Assembly (NCBI GenBank): GCA_913058025.1
Contig: CAJXPN010000214.1
Location: 1 to 7,158, forward strand
From: an uncultured Myxococcales bacterium
GTDB lineage: Bacteria > Myxococcota_A > Bradymonadia > Bradymonadales > Bradymonadaceae
Length of the DNA: 7,158 nucleotides
Direction of reading: 5' to 3'
Below are positions 1-4,939 of the stretch, piece by piece (position 1 is the first letter of the stretch; each line of letters starts with the position of its first letter). The notes beneath the pieces were generated by a model. The model was not told where the DNA came from and did not search any database. It saw nothing but the letters and a program-made list of their open reading frames with translations. The translations under genes and the position numbers were made by a program.

Positions 1-474
1 GAGCACGACCAAGAGGTCACCGTCGAGCTCGCACGACACGAGCGCCGGGGTGATCCCGGGCATCTCGACGAGCACGCGCGAGCGCCCGTCACCCTCGTCG
101 AAGACCTCGACGGAGGGGGCTCTGGAGGGGCCGACGACGACCTCCCTGGGCGAGGTGCGCGCGCGCGCGGCCTCTGCCTTCTTCTTTGGCGCGGGGGCCG
201 ACGCGCGAGCGGTCGGTTCGCGGGAGGGGATCGAGGACTGGCGCTCGCCGAGGCCGGTGGTGACGCGGACGTTGAAGAGGCCGCGGACGCGATCGCCCTC
301 GGAGCCGAGCTCACCGGAGTGCTCGATGGAGCCGTCGCGGGCGCGCTCGCGGAGGCGGTCGACGAGGTTGGAGAGGCCACCCGCGAGGCCGCCCGCGAGG
401 ACGTTGCTGAGGAGGTCGAGGCCCTCGACGGCGCGCTCGAGGTCTTCGGGATCGTTCCGGTCGTCGTCGGACAT
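1..474 (-). CDS. gvpH: GvpH, Hsp20-like gas vesicle accessory protein (partial, 3' end off the window)
   Basis: The frame is open from an ATG at 474-472 to the window edge, giving the first 158 residues with no stop. The N-terminal half begins MSDDDRNDPEDLERAVEGL, has a glycine-rich patch (GGLAGGL, about 28-34), and leads through a low-complexity Ala/Pro/Lys/Arg linker (about 85-110). From about residue 122 the sequence VEVFDEGD, then RVLVEMPGI and CELDGDLLVV, has the look of the first strands of an Hsp20/alpha-crystallin domain, as in GvpH proteins. In haloarchaea GvpH is a chaperone-like partner that keeps the aggregation-prone GvpM soluble; a similar role here is inferred. The gene starts 9 nt after the gvpF/L stop, without a strong Shine-Dalgarno, so it is probably the next gene of the gvpA operon. 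The end of the crystallin domain is not visible. It could instead be a generic small heat-shock protein recruited to the cluster. Confidence 0.8.
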   Translation of the reverse strand, partial: MSDDDRNDPEDLERAVEGLDLLSNVLAGGLAGGLSNLVDRLRERARDGSIEHSGELGSEGDRVRGLFNVRVTTGLGERQSSIPSREPTARASAPAPKKKAEAARARTSPREVVVGPSRAPSVEVFDEGDGRSRVLVEMPGITPALVSCELDGDLLVVL

Positions 475-483
475 GTGGGTGAC

Positions 484-1221
484 TCAGCTCAGGGTGTTCT
501 GGATGAAGGAGTAGGGGGCGATGGGGCCGGTGATCTTGATGAGGAGGGAGTCGTCGAGGTCGGCAGCGGCGGCCTCGACGGCGGCCTCGAGCGCGCCGTA
601 CTGGGCCGTGGAGACGAGCAGGCCGAGGTTGGCGACCTCGGCGTCACCGCGCAGGTCGCCGACGCTGGAGCGCTCGAAGTGTGGCGAGAGCGCGCCGAGG
701 AGCTCGTCGGTGATCTCGACCTTGAGCGACTCGAGGCGAGCGGCGAAGTGCTGCCCGAGGTCGATCTTCTGCTCGTGCGTGGGCTGGCCGCCGTCGGCGA
801 AGAGGGCGTCGCGGGCGGCGGTGAGCTCGGGGTCGAGCGAGAGGACGTGCGCGAAGAGGTCCTCGACCTTCCAGGAGACGCGCAGGCTGAGCTCGACGCG
901 GCCGCGCACGGCGTCGAGCTGGGCGCGCAGCGTCTCCTCGTGGCGCGCGAGGAAGTCGCGCACGTCGTCGGGGCTGTCCGCGACCATCCCGAAGGCCATC
1001 GGGAGGACGGCGCGCTGTGAGAGCAGGCCGTTGACGGCGTCGTGGTGAATCTTGAGGTTCTTGCGCCTGGGCCTCAACTTACGCGGGTCGACGGGGCTGA
1101 CGAACGCGACGACGGAGTCGTGCGACACGACCTCGATCGGGGCGTCCTTGAAGCCGATGAGCCCAGCGGTCTGGAGGTCCGGTGAGGCCTCCGTGATGGC
1201 GAAGATGTAGCGCTCGTTCAT
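484..1221 (-). CDS. gvpF: GvpF/GvpL family gas vesicle protein
   Basis: This 245-residue protein starts MNERYIFAITEA and ends with ITGPIAPYSFIQNTLS, the characteristic C-terminal signature of GvpF/GvpL proteins (ITGP-x-APY-x-F). The middle carries the family pattern VLPMAFGMVADSPDDVRDFL (about 72-91), a helical section, and a region of charged helices (about 140-200). GvpF and GvpL are accessory proteins of similar two-domain fold that bind GvpA and other minor Gvp proteins in early assembly. The length is normal for the family, and F and L cannot be separated by sequence alone; I use F because in B. megaterium gvpF follows gvpN, as it nearly does here. The ATG at 1221 is preceded by GAGGA with a 5-nt spacer, a good ribosome binding site. 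It lies 22 nt after the GvpV-like gene and 9 nt before gvpH, so it is an internal operon gene. Confidence 0.93.
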   Translation of the reverse strand: MNERYIFAITEASPDLQTAGLIGFKDAPIEVVSHDSVVAFVSPVDPRKLRPRRKNLKIHHDAVNGLLSQRAVLPMAFGMVADSPDDVRDFLARHEETLRAQLDAVRGRVELSLRVSWKVEDLFAHVLSLDPELTAARDALFADGGQPTHEQKIDLGQHFAARLESLKVEITDELLGALSPHFERSSVGDLRGDAEVANLGLLVSTAQYGALEAAVEAAAADLDDSLLIKITGPIAPYSFIQNTLS

Positions 1222-1243
1222 GTCGGTCCTCGCGGGCGTGTGG

Positions 1244-1657
1244 TCAATACTTGAAGGTGAAGGTGCCGGAGCGGAGCTCGTCGATGGTCATGCCGGAGCG
1301 GGTGGAGTCGTCGGGGTCCTGGTCGGACTCGACGCGGCGGGCGGGCCGGCGCTCGGTGGCGCGCTCGGCGGCGTCCCCTCCGCGGGACTCGACCTCGGCG
1401 ATCCTGGCCATGAGCGAGGCCGTGCGCGTGTCGGCGAGGTCGATCTCGTTCTCGCAGTTCGCGATCTGGGCGAGCAGCGCGTCGCGGATCTTGACCTGCC
1501 GGGCGCGGGTCATCTGGAGGTTGGCGATCTCCATGTAGAGCGAGTGCGTCTGCGCCTCGCCCTGGGGCATGCCGTAGGTGGGGCGAGGGCGTGAGGAGGA
1601 GGGGCGCCTGGGCCGAGAGGGCTGGGCGTAGACGCGGCGAGGCTTCGTGTCGCTCAT
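1244..1657 (-). CDS. Small basic coiled-coil protein, GvpV-like gas vesicle protein
   Basis: The protein has 137 residues. The first 35 or so are rich in Arg, Pro and Ser and probably disordered (RRVYAQPSRPRRPSSSRPRP). Residues about 36-92 form a helical core starting YGMPQGEAQTHSLYMEIANL and continuing with regularly spaced Leu/Ile/Ala (coiled-coil pattern, including IRDALLAQIANCENEIDLAD). The tail is charged and ends in TIDELRSGTFTFKY. A basic N-terminus followed by 'LY-x-E-(I/L)-x-x-L' and a single coiled coil resembles GvpV of cyanobacterial gas vesicle clusters as I remember it; I am not certain of this. It has no catalytic motif and no signal peptide. The gene begins 15 nt after gvpN with GGAG about 7 nt before the ATG, and its product is therefore very likely a gas vesicle accessory protein. 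The function is unknown; a profile search against GvpV would settle the name. Confidence 0.75.
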   Translation of the reverse strand: MSDTKPRRVYAQPSRPRRPSSSRPRPTYGMPQGEAQTHSLYMEIANLQMTRARQVKIRDALLAQIANCENEIDLADTRTASLMARIAEVESRGGDAAERATERRPARRVESDQDPDDSTRSGMTIDELRSGTFTFKY

Positions 1658-1672
1658 GGTGTGCTCCGTGGT

Positions 1673-2623
1673 TCAGCGCCAGTGGGAGTCGATGAAGGCG
1701 TCGATCTGGGCGGCGACTTCGAGGATCGCCTCGTCGCCGACCGAGGCGAAGCCGGAGAGCAGGACGTCGTGGCAGACGCCGCGCACGAACGGGTCGCGGG
1801 CGGAGAGCGTGCGACCCGGGCGGTGGAGGACCTCACACAGCGCGACGGAGGCGCGGACGCTGGGCCAGGGGGTCGAGGGGTCGAGGGCGCGGACGTGGCG
1901 CACGAGCTTGACGACGTCGTTGGCGAAGGACATCGGAGCGCGGCCGCGCTCGGAGGCGATCTGGACCTCGGTGTCGAGGGCGGGAGAGCGCAGCCGGATG
2001 GTGATGATGCGGTCGAGGAGCGCGTCCTGGGTGCGGTGCGTCCCGGCGTACTCGGCGGGGTTGGAGGTGAGGATCGCGCGGAAGCTCGGGTGGACGCGGA
2101 CGAAGCCGCGGCCGCCGCGGCTGGGGACGCTCAGGATCCCCTCCTCCAGGACGCTGAGGAGGACGTTGTTGGCGTCGGGCTTGGTGCGGTTGAACTCGTC
2201 GTAGATGAGGGTGTAGCCCTCGCGGCAGGCCTTGGAGAGGCGGTTGTCGACCCAGACCTGCTTGAACTCCTCGTGGGTCTTGACCACGGAGTGGATGTAG
2301 TTGTCGACGACGCGTGAGCGCCGGTAGCCGGTGTTGGCGCCGACGAGGTCGGAGCTGGCCATCTCGTGGTTGCCGTGGAGCAGGATCGTGGGGCGAGCGA
2401 GCTGCGCGGCGAGGTGGAAGGCGAGCGTGGACTTGCCGACGCCGGAGGGGCCGGCGAGGTGCACGGGGTAGCCCGCGTCGAGGTAGGCGGTGGCGCGGGA
2501 GCAGACGTCCTCGAGCTCTGGGGTGAGGACGAAGTCTTCGCTGGGCTCCGGGACGAAGGCGTCGGAGTCGTGCCGCGCGCGCGCGGAGGCGAGCGAGGCG
2601 GGTGCGGAGGAGGACTGCTGCAT
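1673..2623 (-). CDS. gvpN: GvpN, MoxR-type AAA+ ATPase of gas vesicle assembly
   Basis: This 316-residue protein has a complete AAA+ core. Walker A is GPSGVGKST (58-66, Lys64), Walker B is TLIYDEF (138-144, Asp142/Glu143), sensor 1 is ILTSNPAEYAG with Asn188, and the probable arginine finger is in LLDRI (Arg205). The linked text HGNHEMASSDLVG after the first strand, and DEFNRTKPDANN after Walker B, are typical of GvpN and its MoxR/CbbQ/NorQ relatives. GvpN is an ATPase needed for gas vesicles to enlarge to normal size; loss in other organisms leaves small vesicles. The length is normal. The first 30 residues are a variable Ser/Ala-rich lead. The ribosome binding site before the ATG at 2623 is weak, so the exact start is less sure than the frame. 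It follows gvpA after a 177-nt gap holding a strong hairpin, which would lower gvpN expression relative to gvpA. Confidence 0.96.
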   Translation of the reverse strand: MQQSSSAPASLASARARHDSDAFVPEPSEDFVLTPELEDVCSRATAYLDAGYPVHLAGPSGVGKSTLAFHLAAQLARPTILLHGNHEMASSDLVGANTGYRRSRVVDNYIHSVVKTHEEFKQVWVDNRLSKACREGYTLIYDEFNRTKPDANNVLLSVLEEGILSVPSRGGRGFVRVHPSFRAILTSNPAEYAGTHRTQDALLDRIITIRLRSPALDTEVQIASERGRAPMSFANDVVKLVRHVRALDPSTPWPSVRASVALCEVLHRPGRTLSARDPFVRGVCHDVLLSGFASVGDEAILEVAAQIDAFIDSHWR

Positions 2624-2759
2624 CGGCTCGCCGTGTGATGGAGGCGAGCCGGACGCGCGGGCGCGCTCCGTGGTCGCCGAGGTGGATGAGGTGCGCGAGG
2701 CGGAGCCCAGGTCTCATGGCCGCCATGTTGGAGGCCGTCACGGGACCTGAGTCCTGCCT

Positions 2760-2788
2760 CGCCGCGGACCCTCCTCGGGTCCGCGGCG
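2760..2788 (-). terminator. GC-rich hairpin between gvpA and gvpN (partial terminator or mRNA-stabilising stem)
   Basis: A perfect 12-bp stem (CGCCGCGGACCC at 2760-2771 with its reverse complement at 2777-2788) encloses a 5-nt loop. It begins 12 nt after the gvpA stop codon on the minus strand. No run of T follows on that strand, so it is not a canonical intrinsic terminator. Known gvp operons make far more gvpA message than downstream message, often with a stem-loop right after gvpA. I infer the same role here: premature stop of most transcripts, or protection of the gvpA 3' end from degradation. Confidence 0.65.
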
Positions 2789-2800
2789 CCGATCACGGGA

Positions 2801-3022
2801 TCAGGCGGCGGGGGCGGCTGCGGTGGACGTCAGGCCGATGCCTTCGGCGTACTTCAGGTAGGTCTCGACGGACGCGATCACGACGCGCGCCTCGATCGAG
2901 ACGAGCTCGATGCCGACGAGCGAGATGCGGACCCACGCGTCGATGACGATACCCTTGTCGAGGATGCGATCGACGACCTCGGCCAGACCGCTGGAATTCG
3001 TGGACTTCTGAATCTCTGCCAT
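2801..3022 (-). CDS. gvpA: GvpA, major gas vesicle shell protein
   Basis: The 73-residue protein is a textbook GvpA. It has an N-terminal lead, then LAEVVDRILDKGIVIDAW (13-30) covering the first helix and first strand, VRISLVGIELVSIEARVVIA (31-50) covering the second strand and second helix, and the tail VETYLKYAEGIGL, followed by a short Ala/Thr/Pro-rich C-terminus. GvpA subunits polymerise into the ribs of the gas vesicle wall; the two strands form the hydrophobic gas-facing surface and the helices face the cytosol. The ATG at 3022 has AGAGGT 5 nt upstream, a strong ribosome binding site, fitting high expression. It is the first gene after an AT-rich promoter region and is followed by a GC hairpin. 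Only one copy is seen; the two related genes at 3238-3669 and 3952-4173 are the minor paralogues GvpJ and GvpS. Confidence 0.98.
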   Translation of the reverse strand: MAEIQKSTNSSGLAEVVDRILDKGIVIDAWVRISLVGIELVSIEARVVIASVETYLKYAEGIGLTSTAAAPAA

Positions 3023-3027
3023 GACGC

Positions 3028-3033
3028 ACCTCT
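3028..3033 (-). promoter_or_regulatory. Strong ribosome binding site of gvpA
   Basis: On the minus strand the sequence reads AAAGAGGTGCGTC and then the gvpA ATG. AGAGGT pairs well with the 3' end of 16S rRNA and the 5-nt spacing is suitable. It fixes the gvpA start at 3022. Confidence 0.75.
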
Positions 3034-3098
3034 TTGATGGTTTTGGGTTCTACCCTTGAGAAGACGAGGGACGACCAGACACCGAACCCTCTAGACCA

Positions 3099-3127
3099 AT
3101 AAGACCACATTTAGCGCTAAGACTCAA
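3099..3127 (-). promoter_or_regulatory. Candidate gvpA promoter with a palindromic operator in the spacer
   Basis: On the minus strand TTGAGT (3127-3122) and TCTTAT (3104-3099) stand 17 nt apart, each matching 4 of 6 bases of the sigma-70 -35 and -10 consensus. The predicted transcript start is near 3092, leaving a leader of about 70 nt before gvpA. The 10-bp perfect palindrome TTAGCGCTAA (3111-3120) lies entirely inside the spacer, the usual place for a repressor or MerR-type activator site. The whole gap 3036-3237 is visibly more AT-rich than the surrounding genes. I saw no sigma-54 pattern. This is a by-eye prediction; start mapping would be decisive. Confidence 0.45.
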
Positions 3128-3201
3128 CACCCGGCACAGTACATTTTTGGCATAATTAGACATGAACATGGAGGAATTAGCACCTGGAGCCTCAAAACAT
3201 A

Positions 3202-3229
3202 CTTAGCGCTGCACTGGATCAGCGCTAAG
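3202..3229 (-). terminator. Hairpin after gvpJ, probable terminator of the gvpG-S-K-J block
   Basis: CTTAGCGCTG (3202-3211) and CAGCGCTAAG (3220-3229) form a perfect 10-bp stem with an 8-nt loop, 8 nt past the gvpJ stop on the minus strand. The strand continues TATGTTTTG, a weak U-tract, so it could work as an intrinsic terminator of modest strength. Both arms contain the TTAGCGC motif also found in the gvpA promoter spacer, so a protein-binding role is the main alternative. Confidence 0.5.
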
Positions 3230-3237
3230 ACATGACG

Positions 3238-3669
3238 TCAGCCGTTCTCGACGGCGAACGTGGCGAGCGCCTCGATCGCGCGCTCGAGGCGCTCGAGGCG
3301 AGCATCGAGCGCCTCCATCTTCTCGTCGTGGCGCGCGGCCTCGAGCTTGCGCTCGGCGCGATCGACCTCGAGCAAGCGGGTCGCCTCGGTGATCTGCTCG
3401 GTGTCCAGGGCGTCGGGGGCAGAGCTCGACAGGAACGACGCGCCCTTCCACCAGTCCATGCCCATCTCCTGGGCCTTGTCGACCGAGCAGATCACCAGAC
3501 GGATCTGGATCGTGAGCAACTCGATGTCGGCGAGCTGGACGCGGATGTCCCCGGCGATCACGACGCCGGTGTCGAGCACGCGCTCGAGGATGTCGGCCAT
3601 CGTGTCCTGGCGGGGGGCGCCGTACGCGCGGGCTTTGGGGGTCTGCTGGCTCATGTTCGTATCACTCAT
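3238..3669 (-). CDS. gvpJ: GvpJ, minor GvpA-family gas vesicle protein with C-terminal coiled coil
   Basis: The 143-residue protein has a disordered lead (1-21), then a GvpA-type core TMADILERVLDTGVVIAGDI (23-42) and VQLADIELLTIQIRLVICSVDKA (44-66). The core is followed by EMGMDWWKGASFLSS (68-82), the W-W-x(4)-LSS signature that separates GvpJ from GvpA. Residues about 95-138 are a long charged helix with coiled-coil spacing (for example EALDARLERLERAIEAL). GvpJ is a minor protein required for vesicle formation and proposed to nucleate or cap the vesicle. GvpJ often carries C-terminal extensions, so the tail is not abnormal. The ATG at 3669 overlaps the gvpK stop by 8 nt; a second ATG at 3654 is possible, and neither has a clear Shine-Dalgarno, which suggests translational coupling to gvpK. 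A hairpin follows the stop, so it seems to be the last gene of this block. Confidence 0.92.
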   Translation of the reverse strand: MSDTNMSQQTPKARAYGAPRQDTMADILERVLDTGVVIAGDIRVQLADIELLTIQIRLVICSVDKAQEMGMDWWKGASFLSSSAPDALDTEQITEATRLLEVDRAERKLEAARHDEKMEALDARLERLERAIEALATFAVENG

Positions 3670-3955
3670 CGATGTAGTGGACGCCGCCGAGGTCGAGTTC
3701 GAGGTCGTCGACGTCGAGGCCGAAGGCCTCGCACATACGCACGATCTCGTCGGACTGAGCCATGAGCGCGGTGCCGAGGCGCTCGAGCTCTTCGTCGGAG
3801 AGCGACCCGCGCTCCATCCGGCGGATCGCCTGCCGCTCGAGCAGCTCGTGGACGAGCTTGACCAGCGTCAGGACGAGCTGGGCCAGGCCGTTGCCCTCGC
3901 TCGAGTCGTCCAGGTCGATGCGCCGCGCCTGGGCGACGTCGAAGTCCACGCTCAT
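3662..3955 (-). CDS. gvpK: GvpK, gas vesicle accessory protein
   Basis: The 97-residue protein matches GvpK over its full length. It has the N-terminal RIDLDDSSEGNGLAQLVLTL (12-31), a hydrophobic helix, then ELLERQAIRRMERGSLSDEE (37-56) and LERLGTALM, and ends with a segment FGLDVDDLELDLG (79-91). GvpK is a small, mostly helical accessory protein essential for gas vesicle formation in the systems tested; its biochemical role is not settled. The gene starts at 3955 in a four-base ATGA overlap with gvpS and ends in an 8-nt overlap with gvpJ. It is therefore translationally coupled on both sides, and a fixed ratio of the three products is likely. The length is at the short end for GvpK, with no long N-terminal extension. 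Confidence 0.96.
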   Translation of the reverse strand: MSVDFDVAQARRIDLDDSSEGNGLAQLVLTLVKLVHELLERQAIRRMERGSLSDEELERLGTALMAQSDEIVRMCEAFGLDVDDLELDLGGVHYIDE

Positions 3956-4173
3956 GAGCCGGTCCTCCCGGTGAACGCGCGCGCCGGGGCCAGGGCCCCC
4001 GCGTCCAGCGCGGTGTCGACCGAGCTCAGGAAGAGCCTCAGGTCCAGGTAGAGGAGCTCGATGTCGGCCACCGAGATCACGATCTCACCCCTCAGCACGA
4101 CCCCTCGATGGAGCACGCGGTCGAGGACCTCGCAGAGCTGGGTGTCCAGGCCCTCCTTTCGCGGCCGGGTCAT
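3952..4173 (-). CDS. gvpS: GvpS, short GvpA/GvpJ-family gas vesicle protein
   Basis: This 73-residue protein has the GvpA-family core: LCEVLDRVLHRGVVLRGEIV (13-32), ISVADIELLYLDLRLFLSSV (33-52), then a short Ala-rich tail. Its VVLRGEIVISVADIELLYL pattern differs from the DAWVRISLVGIEL of GvpA, and it lacks the WW signature of GvpJ, so it is a minor paralogue rather than shell protein. I name it GvpS because its neighbours, gvpG before and gvpK then gvpJ after, match the B. megaterium order G-(L)-S-K-J; by sequence alone GvpM is also possible, since these subfamilies are close. It probably helps nucleate assembly. The ATG at 4173 overlaps the gvpG stop (ATGA), and its stop overlaps the gvpK start the same way. 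The spacing means no independent promoter. Confidence 0.85.
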   Translation of the reverse strand: MTRPRKEGLDTQLCEVLDRVLHRGVVLRGEIVISVADIELLYLDLRLFLSSVDTALDAGALAPARAFTGRTGS

Positions 4174-4406
4174 CGCTCACCTCCCATGATCTCGTCGATC
4201 TCGTCGAGGCGGTCGAGGAGCTGCTCCTCGAGTTCGTCGAACTCGTCCTCCTCGAGGTCCCCCGCCTCGAGCATCAGGTAGAGCTCGTTGAGGCGGCCGC
4301 GGATCGACTCGCGCTCGCGGTCGAGCTCGCCCTCGACGGCCTCGTGGATCGAACGAAAGATCCACATCGTCGAGGTCATGGGTGCCTTCAGGAGTTTACC
4401 CAACAT
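4170..4406 (-). CDS. gvpG: GvpG, gas vesicle accessory protein
   Basis: This 78-residue, highly acidic helical protein has the GvpG layout. It opens with MLGKLLKAPMTSTMWIFRSI (1-20), whose hydrophobic 'LL-x-AP' and Trp are conserved in the family, then a helix through LDRERESIRGRLNELYLMLE (28-47). The turn AGDLEEDEFDELEEQLLDRL (48-67) follows, the typical 'EAG-(D/E)-(I/L)-x-E-x-EF-x-x-x-E-x-x-LL-x-RL' end. GvpG is a small accessory protein that acts with GvpF/L in assembly; its exact job is unknown. I place the start at the ATG at 4406, with AAAGGGGG just upstream; a GTG one codon earlier (4409) is possible. It starts 36 nt after the transposase remnant and overlaps gvpS by 4 nt, so it heads a coupled G-S-K-J run. 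Confidence 0.95.
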   Translation of the reverse strand: MLGKLLKAPMTSTMWIFRSIHEAVEGELDRERESIRGRLNELYLMLEAGDLEEDEFDELEEQLLDRLDEIDEIMGGER

Positions 4407-4442
4407 CACAGCCCCCTTTCGAGTGTGCGAACCTACCAGGCG

Positions 4443-4826
4443 CTAGCCCAGTCGGTAGTAGTACGTGCTCTTGGGAAGCCCCACGAGCTCGCAGGCTCTG
4501 TTCAGCCCGAGCTCCTCCTTGTGCGCGTCGACGGCGGCGACCTTCGCGTCGATGCTCACGTCCTGCTCGCACAGCCCACGCACGAGCTCGAGCTCGCGCT
4601 CGAGCTCGCCCACGCGCGCCGTCAGCGCGACTCTGGCCGCCCTGCCCTCCGGGTCCTCCGCGTCCGCGCGGAACGCGGCCGCGGCGTTCCTCGTGAGCTG
4701 CGCCTTCCAACGCGACAACGTCACCGGGTGCACGCCGTACTCCTGGGCCACGGACGTGTCCGTCTCTCTCGAACCCATCGCCTCCATGACGACCTTCGCC
4801 TTGAATTCGGGCGTGTAACGCTCCAT
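4443..4826 (-). CDS. Truncated IS3-family transposase (OrfA plus N-terminal HTH of OrfB), possibly domesticated
   Basis: The 127-residue product begins MERYTPEFKAKVVMEAM, the start of the IS3 OrfA helix-turn-helix, with recognition helix around SVAQEYGVHPVTLSRWK (25-41). A leucine-zipper-like coiled coil follows (VGELERELELVRGL, about 70-83), and in the same frame the beginning of OrfB: DAHKEELGLNRACELVGLPKSTYYYR (about 100-125), its N-terminal HTH. A TAG then ends the frame and gvpG starts 36 nt later, so the whole rve/DDE integrase domain is absent and it cannot transpose on its own. OrfA and OrfB parts are joined in frame, unlike the usual -1 frameshift pair. The ATG at 4826 has AAGGAG 8 nt upstream, a near-ideal ribosome binding site, and the codon bias matches the neighbours. 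It is either an IS remnant still being translated or a DNA-binding protein kept by the cluster. Confidence 0.85.
   Translation of the reverse strand: MERYTPEFKAKVVMEAMGSRETDTSVAQEYGVHPVTLSRWKAQLTRNAAAAFRADAEDPEGRAARVALTARVGELERELELVRGLCEQDVSIDAKVAAVDAHKEELGLNRACELVGLPKSTYYYRLG
4583..4608. repeat. Inverted repeat within the transposase remnant coding sequence
   Basis: An 11-bp arm (CGAGCTCGAGC at 4583-4593) and its reverse complement (4598-4608) flank a 4-nt gap. It coincides with the repeated Glu-Leu codons of the coiled coil, so codon repetition explains it. Confidence 0.5.
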
Positions 4827-4834
4827 CCGATGCG

Positions 4835-4840
4835 CTCCTT
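4835..4840 (-). promoter_or_regulatory. Ribosome binding site of the IS3-derived gene
   Basis: The minus strand reads AAGGAG, then 8 nt, then the ATG at 4826. This decides the start: the longer frame beginning at 4877 would add 17 residues unlike any IS3 OrfA, whereas MERYTPEFK is the normal beginning of the family. Confidence 0.75.
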
Positions 4841-4913
4841 CGCGGTGGGTTCCCGTCGTTCCCTCTGGATGGATCATTCTGGTACATCACGCGACCTCGT
4901 GTCGAATCGAATT

Positions 4914-4934
4914 CTTAGCGCAGACCCGGTACAG
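4914..4934. repeat. 21-bp inverted copy of the sequence at 3209-3229
   Basis: The plus-strand sequence starting CTTAGCGC here matches the minus-strand sequence at 3229-3209 at 17 of 21 positions without gaps. The two copies bracket gvpJ, gvpK, gvpS, gvpG and the transposase remnant in inverted orientation. The remainder of the 4827-4939 gap shows no gene and no convincing promoter to my eye; it probably includes the left flank of the old IS element. Confidence 0.5.
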
Positions 4935-4939
4935 AGACA

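Noticed and set aside
319..1020. Long plus-strand open frame (233 codons) opposite gvpH and gvpF/L
   Set aside because: It is a low-complexity Glu/Val/Gly-rich antisense frame produced by GC bias; gvpF/L on the other strand has clear family motifs.
1661..2317. Long plus-strand open frame opposite gvpN
   Set aside because: Antisense shadow of a gene with intact Walker A and B motifs; composition is repetitive Gly/Val/Asp.
3036..3237. A hidden small gene in the AT-rich gap upstream of gvpA
   Set aside because: No frame has both a ribosome binding site and a coding-like composition; a promoter/leader explains the gap better.
4583..4608. 11-bp inverted repeat considered as a transposon end or regulator site
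   Set aside because: It is inside the coiled-coil coding region and follows from repeated Glu-Leu codons.
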